Origin: a bacterium
GTDB taxonomy: Bacteria; Patescibacteriota; Microgenomatia; UBA1406; GWC2-37-13
Direction: 5' to 3'
Assembly (NCBI GenBank): GCA_021789995.1
Contig: JAJYIQ010000001.1
Span: 186,001 to 250,000, forward strand
Length of the DNA: 64,000 nucleotides
The position numbers and the translations under genes are program-made. The first letter of the stretch is position 1. Every line of letters starts with the position of its first letter. This document shows positions 35,501 through 44,011 of the stretch, in pieces. The notes under the pieces were generated by a model. It had not been told where the DNA came from and made no database searches. It was given only the letters and a program-made list of their open reading frames with translations.

Positions 35501-35869
35501 GTGACCCTTTACAAAAAACGGTTCGGAAAAAAGGGGGAAGGAATCGCCGCCGATTATTTGATCGATCGCGGCTTTGACATCATCGAGGAAAACTTCCGGT
35601 CGAAATTCGGCGAGATTGATATTGTCGCCCGGAAAGGAAACAAACTCTATTTCGTCGAGGTGAAGACGCGGGCAAACCGGAAACGGGGTATGCCGTATGA
35701 AGCCGTCAATAAACGAAAAATTCATCAGATCAAAAAAGCCGCTACCTATTATTTGCTGGAAAATGATAAGTATAAGGATTTTAAATATGCAATCAGCGTT
35801 ATTTCGATTCTCATGAAAGACGGGGCAGTCGACAAACTGCAATTTTTCGAAAATATTGACTTGTGGTAA
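35501..35869 (+). CDS. yraN: YraN (UPF0102) nuclease-like protein
   Basis: 122-residue member of the restriction-endonuclease-like fold family UPF0102, probably acting in DNA processing or repair. It has GKKGEGIAADYLIDRGFDII, then the PD-(D/E)XK-type core GEIDIVARKGNKLYFVEVKTR with the D, E and K residues kept, and the final KKAATYYL helix. The start is GTG at 35501, 6 bases after a TATAAT. It ends just before a tRNA gene on the other strand. Confidence 0.93.
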   Translation: MTLYKKRFGKKGEGIAADYLIDRGFDIIEENFRSKFGEIDIVARKGNKLYFVEVKTRANRKRGMPYEAVNKRKIHQIKKAATYYLLENDKYKDFKYAISVISILMKDGAVDKLQFFENIDLW

Positions 35870-35875
35870 ATTATG

Positions 35876-35947
35876 TGTCAGCAGCAGGATTCGAACCTGC
35901 GACCACTCGCTTATGAAACGAATGCTCTACCGCTGAGCTATGCTGAC
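35876..35947 (-). tRNA. tRNA with anticodon CAT (elongator Met, or Ile2)
   Basis: A complete cloverleaf can be drawn on the minus strand. The acceptor stem is GTCAGCA/TGCTGAC, the D-arm GCTC...GAGC has a short loop, the anticodon loop is TTCATAA (anticodon CAT), and the T-arm is GCAGG TTCGAAT CCTGC, with discriminator A. CCA is not encoded. The G1-C72 pair argues against initiator tRNA. Elongator Met and lysidine-modified Ile2 cannot be separated by eye. Confidence 0.93.
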
Positions 35948-35951
35948 TTGT

Positions 35952-35961
35952 TATAATTATA
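35952..35961. promoter_or_regulatory. Overlapping divergent -10 boxes (tRNA / glycosyltransferase)
   Basis: TATAAT on the plus strand (35952-35957) is 6 bases before the ATG at 35964. TATAAT on the minus strand (35956-35961) is 8 bases before the 5' end of the tRNA. The boxes overlap by two bases. Confidence 0.6.
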
Positions 35962-35963
35962 CT

Positions 35964-36872
35964 ATGAGCGACGGCAAAATTGAACTATCAATAATCATTA
36001 TTTCCTACAATACCGCTCCCATTACCAAAAATTGCCTCGATTCGATTAAAAAATCACTCACTGGCGCAAAAATCGGCTATGAAATCATTGTCGTCGATAA
36101 CGCTTCCACCGACCAGTCGATCCAATCCCTTCAGACGCTGAAACGGTCGCAACTGACGGCTTTGCAACTTATTATTAACAATAAAAACGTCGGCTTTGCC
36201 CGGGCCAACAATCAGGCGGTCCAGATCGCTCAGGGAAAATATCTGCTGTTTTTGAATTCTGATACCGTCGTTCTTGATAACGCGATCGAAACTTTACTCA
36301 AGGTTTATAAACGAAACGAAAAAGATATTCAATTTTTGGGCGGCAAGCTGTTAAACAAAGATAAAACATCTCAACCATCGGCCGGACCATTCTATACCCT
36401 GCCGGTTATCTTCGGCGCCCTGTTCCTGCGCGGCGATTATTGGGGGCTGACCCGTTATTCGCCGGATAAACTGACCGAAGTCGATTGGGTTTCCGGTGCC
36501 TGCATCTTGACCAAAAAAGATTTTTTCCAAAAGATCGGCGGGTTCGACGAGGATATTTTCATGTATATGGACGAGGTCGATTTGCTTTATCGGGCTAAAA
36601 AAGCCGGTTATCGCGTCTGGTTTACTCCGGCGGCCCGTTTTATCCATCTGGGAAGCGCTTCAAGCGGCGGCCGGACTTATCCCATCCTGCAGGTCTATAA
36701 AGGCTTTACCTATTTTTACCGGAAACACTATAACCGTCCCCTGATTATGTTTTTACTCAAATTTATGCTACAATTGAAAGCGGAAATCGCATTATTAATT
36801 GGTAAAATCACCCATAATCATTACCTGACCACGACTTATGAAAAAGCTGTCGAAATCATTAAAATGGCTTGA
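35964..36872 (+). CDS. Family 2 glycosyltransferase (rhamnosyltransferase-like)
   Basis: GT-A fold glycosyltransferase, 302 residues from the ATG at 35964 (chosen because a -10 box is 6 bases upstream; the frame opens earlier inside the tRNA). It has SIIIISYNTAPITKNCLDSI, IIVVDNASTDQS, the metal-binding FLNSDTVV, and the acceptor-site phrase VDWVSGACILTKKDFF then FDEDIFMYMDEVDLLYR. The wording is typical of WbbL/RgpF-like rhamnosyl or related transferases acting on surface polysaccharide. It overlaps the next gene by 35 bases. Confidence 0.9.
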   Translation: MSDGKIELSIIIISYNTAPITKNCLDSIKKSLTGAKIGYEIIVVDNASTDQSIQSLQTLKRSQLTALQLIINNKNVGFARANNQAVQIAQGKYLLFLNSDTVVLDNAIETLLKVYKRNEKDIQFLGGKLLNKDKTSQPSAGPFYTLPVIFGALFLRGDYWGLTRYSPDKLTEVDWVSGACILTKKDFFQKIGGFDEDIFMYMDEVDLLYRAKKAGYRVWFTPAARFIHLGSASSGGRTYPILQVYKGFTYFYRKHYNRPLIMFLLKFMLQLKAEIALLIGKITHNHYLTTTYEKAVEIIKMA

Positions 36873-38340
36873 TGGTAATATTCTTGGCATCCTGGTCGGT
36901 ATTTATATTTTCTTTATTCCCCTTTACCCCAAACTGCCTCTTCACATGATCAACTACACTTATATCGCTTTTCGTCTGGAAGACGTCTATGCTGCCCTAA
37001 TGTTTGCCGTTTTTTCGATTCAGTTTTTGCGGAAAAAAGTGACCCTCAACCGCCGCTATATCATTCTCTTCAGCTTGTTCTGGGGAGCGGTTTTTCTTTC
37101 GACCTTGTGGGGATTGTATATTGCCAAAAATATCGTCATCAGCCATCTCGGCTACTTAAACGCTTTGCGCCGGGTGGAATACATGTTTGTTTTTTTTGTT
37201 GCCATATCGGTAATAAAAAGCAAAAAGGACTTCTTCCGTTATATGGGGCTGGTGCTCTTGGCTTTTCTGTTGGTAAACATCTACGGACTGGGACAGAAGT
37301 TTTTAGGCTGGCCCGCTGTCCAAACGATGAATCCGGAATATGCCAAAGGCTATCTCCTTTTTTTGACGCCGGATGCCCGGATTTCCTCGACATTTGCCGG
37401 CCATTATGATCTGGCCGGTTATCTGGTATTGCTTCTACCGATTGTCTGGGCTTTTTATTTCGCCAGGAAAAAAATATATTATATTATCCTTTTTATCCTG
37501 GGAGTGCTTATCCTGATTTTTACCGCATCGCGGATTTCCTACGGCGCCTATATTGTTTCTACTTTTCCGTTCCTGTTCATCTTCCGCAAATTCAAGCCGT
37601 TGGCTATCGCTTTAGTTTTTACCCTGCTTTTTACTTTCACTTCCAACAGCCTCACTTCCCGCTTCCAGCGGACTTTTCAGGTAAAACAGATTTTTGTCGA
37701 TCAGAAAACCGGCAATGTCGTCGTCCCCCAAAAACTGTCAGCCAAGACTCTGCCGGCCGGCTCGTTTTATATTCCTCTCCAGAAACAGGGAGGAGCCGTT
37801 TCCACCAATGAAGAAAACCTGCTTCAACAAAGATTGCTTGACCAGGTTCACGAGCAGGAAAAAAGCACCGGTCAAAAATTATCCAGTGAGCAGGAACAAC
37901 AAATGATCGCTTCCTTATCGGCGAATCTCAAACCGGTCAATACCGTCGTTTCCGATATCTCTTTTGCCACCAGACTGCAGGTCGAATGGCCGCGGGCAAT
38001 CAACGCCTTTTTGACCAATCCGATTCTGGGTACCGGCCCTTCGTCTATTACCGAAGCAACAGACAACGATTACCTCAGGTCATTCGGGGAAGTCGGACTG
38101 CTGGGGTCAGCATTATTTGCCCTGATTCTTTTTTTCCTGGCCAAAGACATGTTGCAATTTGCTAATAAGCAAAAAACCAATGATAAGTACATTTATTACG
38201 CTTTCCTGTTTGGATTGGGCGGATTACTCATTAACGCCAGTTATATTGATGTTTTCGAAGCGTCGAAAATCGCCTTCCAGTTCTGGCTTATTGCCGGACT
38301 CTTAATTGGCTCAATATTGTATGAAAAAAGAGCAGCCTAA
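36838..38340 (+). CDS. O-antigen ligase/polymerase-like membrane protein
   Basis: 500-residue polytopic protein with roughly ten to twelve membrane segments and one large extracytoplasmic loop (about residues 280-380), which is the Wzy/WaaL/PglL layout. The short phrase ASRISYGAY and the RxxxW-like area in the loop are compatible with Wzy_C members. In this setting it may polymerise or transfer lipid-linked glycans made by the adjacent transferases. It overlaps the next gene by 20 bases. Confidence 0.75.
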   Translation: MKKLSKSLKWLDGNILGILVGIYIFFIPLYPKLPLHMINYTYIAFRLEDVYAALMFAVFSIQFLRKKVTLNRRYIILFSLFWGAVFLSTLWGLYIAKNIVISHLGYLNALRRVEYMFVFFVAISVIKSKKDFFRYMGLVLLAFLLVNIYGLGQKFLGWPAVQTMNPEYAKGYLLFLTPDARISSTFAGHYDLAGYLVLLLPIVWAFYFARKKIYYIILFILGVLILIFTASRISYGAYIVSTFPFLFIFRKFKPLAIALVFTLLFTFTSNSLTSRFQRTFQVKQIFVDQKTGNVVVPQKLSAKTLPAGSFYIPLQKQGGAVSTNEENLLQQRLLDQVHEQEKSTGQKLSSEQEQQMIASLSANLKPVNTVVSDISFATRLQVEWPRAINAFLTNPILGTGPSSITEATDNDYLRSFGEVGLLGSALFALILFFLAKDMLQFANKQKTNDKYIYYAFLFGLGGLLINASYIDVFEASKIAFQFWLIAGLLIGSILYEKRAA

Positions 38341-39787
38341 TCCGTTTACCAAACTCGATTGCCTGATTTTGACAGTCATTATCGTTGTGGCAATAGCTGC
38401 CCGCTTATACAAAATCAATACCCCGCTGGCCGATTTGCATTCCTGGCGCCAGGCCGATACGGCTGCTGTTGGCCGCAATTTCGTCCGTTGGGGTTTTGAT
38501 TTTCTTCATCCGCGGTACGATGATTTGTCAAGCAATCAATCGGCGGCCGGACTGGATAATCCTCAAGGATTGCGTTTCGTGGAATTCCCGATTTACAATG
38601 CGATATTCGCATTTGCTTATAAACTTTTACCCGTGTTGCCAATTGAAGTTTACGGCCGGTTAACAACGGCTTTTTTCTCGCTTATCATCATTGCCGTAAT
38701 TTATTATCTGGCGCTGAAAGAAAGCAGCCGGCTGGCGGCATTTTTTACCGCTGCCACATATGCCGTTTTTCCCTTTTTTGTCTTTTTCTCCCGGGTCGTT
38801 TTACCGGAAACGACGGCCACCGCTTTTTCCCTGATGGCAATTTTTTTCCTTTATCTATATTCCGACCGGAAAGGTTTTACCGCCGGTCTTTTTTTCCTCA
38901 TATCCATCATCAGTTTTGCCGCCGCTGTTTTAATCATGCCAACTGCCGGCTTTTACGGACTGGTTCTGCTTTTTATTTTTTTCAAAAAATTCCGTTTTCA
39001 CTTCATCAAAAAATGGCCGGTTTATTTATTTTTTATTATCGCCCTGGTTCCTTTTGCCTGGTGGCGCCTTTATATCCGCCAGTTTCCCGAAGGCATTCCG
39101 CCAAGTGAATGGCTGTTAACCAGTGTCAATACATACCAGGGTTTACAGAATATTTTTTTCCGGCCGGCGTTTTTCCGCTGGATATTTTTTGAGCGGATCA
39201 ATAACCTGATACTTGGCGGTTATCTCACGTTCTTTTTAATACTCGGTGCCCTGGTCAGACCGAAAAGATGGATTCTTCATAGCATGCTTTTTTCCGCCTT
39301 GATTTATCTTTTTACTTTCCAGGGCGGCAATGTCCAACACGAATATTATCAAACGATCGCCCTGCCGGCGATAGCCTTGTTTGTCGGTTTGGGAGCTTCT
39401 TATTTGTTCACGGTCCGTAAATTATTCGTTCATCCGGCCATTAATGTTTTGGTAGTCATGTTCGTTTTCGCCATCAGCTTATTTTTCTCGTTTTACAACG
39501 TAAGGGGTTTTTATGATTATCCGGCCGAACTGCCGCAAATCGCCAAAATAATCAATACCTTGACCGCCCCGACCGACAAAATCGTCACCGACCGGCTTGG
39601 CGACACCACTTTACTTTATCTGGCCGACCGCCGGGGGGCGCCATCCATTTATAAAGATCCGGCCGTCCTGGCAAAAATGGGTTATTCGTATCTGGCCACT
39701 CTCAACCAGGGTGAAATCGACACGCTCAAAAAGCAAAAATACCCTGTTGTCTTCGAAAACGATAAATTTGCCTTGTTCAAACTTTAA
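38321..39787 (+). CDS. GT39/ArnT-like membrane glycosyltransferase
   Basis: Polytopic GT-C protein, 488 residues from the ATG at 38321 (a TTG at 38306 is possible). The first extracytoplasmic loop has LHSWRQADTAAVGRNF, with the acidic/Arg pattern of PMT and ArnT enzymes, which use polyprenyl-phosphate sugars. About eleven helices follow. Acceptor unknown; surface protein or polysaccharide is likely. Confidence 0.85.
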   Translation: MKKEQPNPFTKLDCLILTVIIVVAIAARLYKINTPLADLHSWRQADTAAVGRNFVRWGFDFLHPRYDDLSSNQSAAGLDNPQGLRFVEFPIYNAIFAFAYKLLPVLPIEVYGRLTTAFFSLIIIAVIYYLALKESSRLAAFFTAATYAVFPFFVFFSRVVLPETTATAFSLMAIFFLYLYSDRKGFTAGLFFLISIISFAAAVLIMPTAGFYGLVLLFIFFKKFRFHFIKKWPVYLFFIIALVPFAWWRLYIRQFPEGIPPSEWLLTSVNTYQGLQNIFFRPAFFRWIFFERINNLILGGYLTFFLILGALVRPKRWILHSMLFSALIYLFTFQGGNVQHEYYQTIALPAIALFVGLGASYLFTVRKLFVHPAINVLVVMFVFAISLFFSFYNVRGFYDYPAELPQIAKIINTLTAPTDKIVTDRLGDTTLLYLADRRGAPSIYKDPAVLAKMGYSYLATLNQGEIDTLKKQKYPVVFENDKFALFKL

Positions 39788-39789
39788 TC

Positions 39790-40980
39790 ATGAAAATTCT
39801 GATGCTGACTCCATATGTTCCCTACCCACCCTCCTCCGGTGGACAAATCAGAACGTTAAACCTGCTTAAATATTTGAGCAAACGGCATCAAATCACCCTC
39901 GTTGCTCTTTATAAAAATGACGACGAAAAAAAATATCTCAATCATCTCCGACACTATTGTCGGAAAATTTATCTTTGCCGGCGGCCACAAAAACCTTGGC
40001 AACTATCTAATATTACTAAAGCTATTTTTTCTCTTCTGCCCTTTTTGATTGTTCGCAATTATTCCAGTGAAGCCAAACAGGTTGTTTCCAATCTGTTGAT
40101 AAAGGAAAGATTCGATGTCATCCATGCCGAAACATTTTATATCATGCCGCATATTCCCAATACGAAAATTCCGATTGTTCTGGTTGAGCAAACAATCGAA
40201 TACGAAGTCTACCAGCATTTTATCAATTCCCTGCCGCTGCCGTTCCGGCTGCTCTTGTCGATCGACATACTCAAATTAAAATATTGGGAAAGGTACTACT
40301 GGCGAAAAGCGAATATTGTCGCCGCCGTTTCGGCCACCGACGAAAAACTGATCAAAAAACTGGAAAATTCGATTGCCACGGCGATCGTCCCCAACGGCGC
40401 CGGTGATGAGATGATTGCCAAAAAACTGAATGCGATTGATCTGAAACATCCAGTTGTTCTTTTCCAGGGAAATTTTAACTGGTTACAAAATATCGAAGCC
40501 GCCAAATTTTTGGTGAATGAAATTTATCCGCACATATACGATCTGATACCGGCAGTAAAAGTCATTATTTCCGGCCAGAATGCCGATAAAATCCGGTCAC
40601 TGGCAAAACCTGGAATCAACATTATTAATAACCGGCCCGAGGACGGCCAGACCATAAAATCGGTTTTTCAAAACGCTACTTTTTTCATCGCGCCGATTTT
40701 CGGTCCCGGCGGCACGCGGCTGAAGATATTGGCCGCTATGGCGGCCGGCGTTCCCGTTGTCGCCACCAAAACCGGGGTGGAAGGACTGGAGGTCATAACC
40801 GGCCGGGATGTCGTTATTGCCAGCACCGCGCCCGATTTTGCCAAGCAAATCCTTTCTCTTATCGAACATCCGCGGCGATATGAATCAATAAGATCCAATG
40901 CTTACTCTTTGGTCAAAGAAAAATATAACTGGCAAATGATCGCCAAAAAATTGGAACTGCTTTATGAAAATAGGAATTGA
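39790..40980 (+). CDS. Family 4 glycosyltransferase
   Basis: GT-B fold, 396 residues. The N-terminal acceptor domain starts MKILMLTPYVPYPPSSGGQ; the C-terminal donor domain has VVLFQGNFNWLQNIEAAKFL and FIAPIFGPGGTRLKILAAMAAGVPVVAT, where the E of the usual EX7E is partly replaced. It sits 2 bases after the GT39 gene and overlaps the following gene by 17 bases. Sugar and acceptor are not predictable. Confidence 0.9.
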   Translation: MKILMLTPYVPYPPSSGGQIRTLNLLKYLSKRHQITLVALYKNDDEKKYLNHLRHYCRKIYLCRRPQKPWQLSNITKAIFSLLPFLIVRNYSSEAKQVVSNLLIKERFDVIHAETFYIMPHIPNTKIPIVLVEQTIEYEVYQHFINSLPLPFRLLLSIDILKLKYWERYYWRKANIVAAVSATDEKLIKKLENSIATAIVPNGAGDEMIAKKLNAIDLKHPVVLFQGNFNWLQNIEAAKFLVNEIYPHIYDLIPAVKVIISGQNADKIRSLAKPGINIINNRPEDGQTIKSVFQNATFFIAPIFGPGGTRLKILAAMAAGVPVVATKTGVEGLEVITGRDVVIASTAPDFAKQILSLIEHPRRYESIRSNAYSLVKEKYNWQMIAKKLELLYENRN

Positions 40981-42049
40981 CATTTCCCAGATCGTTTATA
41001 ACGGCACCGGAGTTGCCCGCTTTACCGACGGTTTGGTTAACGCGGTTTTGGAATATGATAAAAATAATGATTGGCTATTCTTTTTTTCCGGTTTAAGACG
41101 ACAGCTGAGTAAAGAGTTGGAAAAAAGAATCGTCGACCGCGGTTTCAAACTATTGAAATGGAAACTCCCGCCATCGGTATTGTCGTTGTTATGGAACGAT
41201 TTCCATCAGATCAAAATCGGTGAATCGTTCGACTGGTTCATCACTTCCGATTGGGCGGAGCCGGCAGTCAGCCGGACAAAGAAAGCGACGGTAGTTCACG
41301 ACCTTGTTTTCAAACGTTACCCGGAAACCGTCAATACCAGAATCAGGCAGACGCAAATCAAACGTCTCGAGTGGGTGAAAAAGGAATCGGACATAATCTT
41401 TACCGATTCGGAAGCGACTAAAAAAGATGTTATTGATATGTTCGGCATTGCCACCGATAAAATCGTTGTCAATTATCCGGGAGTAACGGTAACGAAACCG
41501 GCACAGACGGCTATCAAAGAAACTCTCAAAAAATATAACCTGACAAAACCTTTTATTCTGGCGGTCGGCAAACTCGAACCGCGCAAAAATATTGAGCGTC
41601 TTCTCGAAGCCATGAAACAATGGAACAATGAAGCAATAGATTTGGTAATTGCCGGTCCTGAAGGTTGGGGCAATACTAATTTCAAGTTTAAAATTTCTAA
41701 TTTAAAATTATTGGGTTACGTTCCCGATTCCGATCTCTATTCTCTATACTCTTCTTCTCTGTTCTTTGTCTATCCCTCCATCTGGGAAGGTTTCGGTTAC
41801 CCGATTATTGAAGCGATGAAGTTGGAAACGCCGGTTGCCTGTTCCGATACTTCCTCCATTGCCGAAATCGCCGGCGACGCTGCCCTAACATTTGACCCAA
41901 ACGATGTAAACGCCATGACTCATTGTATTAATAAAATGAGTCGGGATAAAAAATTAAGAAATGAATTGATAACAAAGGGATTGATGAGAAGCAGAACATT
42001 TACGTGGGAAAGGTATTATAATAAATTAATTAATTCACTAAATATGTAG
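40964..42049 (+). CDS. Family 4 glycosyltransferase
   Basis: GT-B transferase of 361 residues. It has ILAVGKLEPRKNIERLLEA in the linker and the donor signature YPSIWEGFGYPIIEAMKLETPVACS (with the GFGYPIIEAM core). In the middle, residues around 239-249 are encoded by an AT-rich TTTAAAATTT-type simple repeat that looks inserted in frame. The TAG stop belongs to a palindromic repeat that follows. Confidence 0.92.
   Translation: MKIGIDISQIVYNGTGVARFTDGLVNAVLEYDKNNDWLFFFSGLRRQLSKELEKRIVDRGFKLLKWKLPPSVLSLLWNDFHQIKIGESFDWFITSDWAEPAVSRTKKATVVHDLVFKRYPETVNTRIRQTQIKRLEWVKKESDIIFTDSEATKKDVIDMFGIATDKIVVNYPGVTVTKPAQTAIKETLKKYNLTKPFILAVGKLEPRKNIERLLEAMKQWNNEAIDLVIAGPEGWGNTNFKFKISNLKLLGYVPDSDLYSLYSSSLFFVYPSIWEGFGYPIIEAMKLETPVACSDTSSIAEIAGDAALTFDPNDVNAMTHCINKMSRDKKLRNELITKGLMRSRTFTWERYYNKLINSLNM
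41678..41710. repeat. In-frame AT-rich simple repeat in a glycosyltransferase gene
   Basis: TTTCAAGTTTAAAATTTC and then a near copy make an 11-codon Lys/Phe/Ile/Leu/Asn stretch (NFKFKISNLKL). It falls in a surface-loop position of the GT4 fold between conserved strands, so it is probably a tolerated insertion. Confidence 0.45.
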
Positions 42050-42114
42050 CGGAGCAATTCATTGCTCCTCAATATTCATTTGATAATTTAGGAGTGATAA
42101 ATCACTCCACTACA
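42045..42114. repeat. Dispersed hairpin pair (related to 12422-12500)
   Basis: GGAGCAATTCATTGCTCC and GGAGTGATAAATCACTCC, with outer TGTAG...CTACA arms. The same blocks occur in permuted order between murB and murA. The left arm supplies the TAG stop of the upstream glycosyltransferase. Confidence 0.65.
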
Positions 42115-42126
42115 AATTAAACCAAT

Positions 42127-43236
42127 ATGATTATTGGAATCGACGGCAATGAAGCCAATGTGATGAAACGGGTTGGCGTTTCCGTCTATACACTTAATTT
42201 ATTGCGTTATTTTCAAAAACATGCCGATTCCGGCACCGGCTTTACCGTTTATCTCCGCCATTCTCCCCTGCCCGATCTGCCAAAAACCAGTCGCTACTTC
42301 CGTTATGAAGTCGTACCGGGAAAATGGCTGTGGTCTCAATTATTTTTACCGTTGCGTCTTTACCAAAAGCGGAAAATTGACGTCTTTTTTTCGCCGGCGC
42401 ATTACATTCCGCGTTTCAGTCCGGTACCTTGTGTCGTCACCATCCATGATCTGTCGTATCTGTATTACCCGGACGATTTTCTTAAATCGGATTTATATAA
42501 ACTGACAAACTGGACGAAATACTCCGTCAATCATGCTAAAAAAATTGTTGCCGTATCCAAAACCACTAAAAAAGACATTGTTAAATCATATTACTTACCG
42601 GAAGATAAGATCGAAGTTATTTATAATGGTTACGAAAAAAAAGCCGTCAAACACAGCCGGTTTGCCGATGAAAAAATCGACGATGCCGTCGACAAACCGT
42701 TCATCCTTTATGTCGGCACTTTACAGCCGAGAAAAAATATTGATACCCTGATTGAGGCCTTCGCCAAATTAAAACAGCTCTATCCCCAGTTTTCCCTGAT
42801 TATCGCCGGTAAAAAAGGCTGGTTGTTTGATCAAATATTTGACAAGGTTTCGAACCTTGGATTGAATGATGACGTTTTTTTCACCGATTATGTTACCGAC
42901 AACCAATTGCTGCTTTTGTACAAGGAGGCTTTTTGTTTTGTCATGCCGTCATTTTACGAAGGATTCGGCATTCCGATATTGGAAGCGATGAATCATGATT
43001 GTCCGGTCGTGAGTTCGTTTGCCTCCAGCCTGCCGGAGGTCGGCGGTGATGCCTGTCTCTATTTCGATCCGCACAACATTTACGACCTGGTCGAGAAACT
43101 GAAAATACTGAAAGAGGATAAAAACTTACGGGCTGAATTGATCAAAAAAGGCAAGGAAAGAATCAAAACGTTCTCCTGGAACCGCTGCGGTGAAGAAACT
43201 CTGAAAGTCATTAAAGATGCTGCTAAAAATGGATAA
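42127..43236 (+). CDS. Family 4 glycosyltransferase
   Basis: GT-B transferase of 369 residues, similar in build to the preceding one (MIIGIDGNEANVMKRVGVSVY at the N-terminus, in two parts). It has FILYVGTLQPRKNIDTLIEAF, then the donor motif MPSFYEGFGIPILEAMNHDCPVV with the E-x7-E glutamates present. Probably mannosyl- or rhamnosyltransferase-like. Overlaps the hydrolase gene by 8 bases. Confidence 0.92.
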   Translation: MIIGIDGNEANVMKRVGVSVYTLNLLRYFQKHADSGTGFTVYLRHSPLPDLPKTSRYFRYEVVPGKWLWSQLFLPLRLYQKRKIDVFFSPAHYIPRFSPVPCVVTIHDLSYLYYPDDFLKSDLYKLTNWTKYSVNHAKKIVAVSKTTKKDIVKSYYLPEDKIEVIYNGYEKKAVKHSRFADEKIDDAVDKPFILYVGTLQPRKNIDTLIEAFAKLKQLYPQFSLIIAGKKGWLFDQIFDKVSNLGLNDDVFFTDYVTDNQLLLLYKEAFCFVMPSFYEGFGIPILEAMNHDCPVVSSFASSLPEVGGDACLYFDPHNIYDLVEKLKILKEDKNLRAELIKKGKERIKTFSWNRCGEETLKVIKDAAKNG

Positions 43237-44002
43237 AATTACTTTTCAGTCAAAAGACGGCACCAAATTAGCCGGTGTTTGGCATCTTCCCGGTCAGCAT
43301 ACCGACAAAGCCATCATATTGGTCCACGGAATTACGGTTGATAAGGATGAGAGCGGCGTATTTGTCAGATTGGCGGATACATTATCCGATATGGGGTACG
43401 CCGTTTTTCGTTTTGATTTCCGCGGTCACGGTGAAAGCGAAGGCAGATCAGTCGATATGACTATTGAAAATGAACTGATAGATCTTTATGCTGCTTACCG
43501 ACTGGTTTCAACCAAAGGTTACAAACACATTGGATTAATGGGTGCCAGTTTCGGCGGCGGAATAACTGCTTTATTTACCGGTCAGAATCAGGACAAGCTG
43601 GTTTGCGCCTGTCTCTGGAATCCTGTCTTGAATTATGATCATTGCTTTCTCAACCCCACAGTTCCCTGGATCCAATCCCGCAAAGACCATATGAAAACCG
43701 ATATTGCTCAAAAAGGCTGGACAACGCTTGGGAGTAAAAATTTTATTATTGGTAAAAATTTATTTAATGATATGTCTAAACTGTTTCCGTATAAGACGAT
43801 ACAAACTCTTACTATTCCCTTATTAATCATTCATGGAAATAAAGACACAAAAGTTCCTTTCGAAGATTCGCAAACATATGCCGCAAATTTGAAACAGGGA
43901 CAATTTGCCGCCATAGAAGGGGCCGAACACGGTTTTCACGAAGAACCATTCGAAACCCAAGCGATTAATATCACCGCCGATTTCTTCAAAAAGAATTTAT
44001 AA
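43229..44002 (+). CDS. Alpha/beta hydrolase (serine aminopeptidase S33 / esterase-like)
   Basis: 257 residues from ATG 43229. Oxyanion phrase VHGITVDKDE, FDFRGHGESEG, nucleophile elbow GASFGG near residue 110, Asp in HGNKDTKVPFED and His in GAEHGFHEE complete the triad. There is no signal peptide, so it is probably cytoplasmic. Substrate is unknown; it could deacylate a lipid or sugar intermediate of the glycan locus. Confidence 0.88.
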   Translation: MDKITFQSKDGTKLAGVWHLPGQHTDKAIILVHGITVDKDESGVFVRLADTLSDMGYAVFRFDFRGHGESEGRSVDMTIENELIDLYAAYRLVSTKGYKHIGLMGASFGGGITALFTGQNQDKLVCACLWNPVLNYDHCFLNPTVPWIQSRKDHMKTDIAQKGWTTLGSKNFIIGKNLFNDMSKLFPYKTIQTLTIPLLIIHGNKDTKVPFEDSQTYAANLKQGQFAAIEGAEHGFHEEPFETQAINITADFFKKNL

Positions 44003-44003
44003 T
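43998..44003 (+). promoter_or_regulatory. -10 box of the FemX-like gene
   Basis: TATAAT that includes the stop codon of the preceding gene, 8 bases before the ATG at 44012. Confidence 0.45.
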
Positions 44004-44011
44004 TCAATTAC

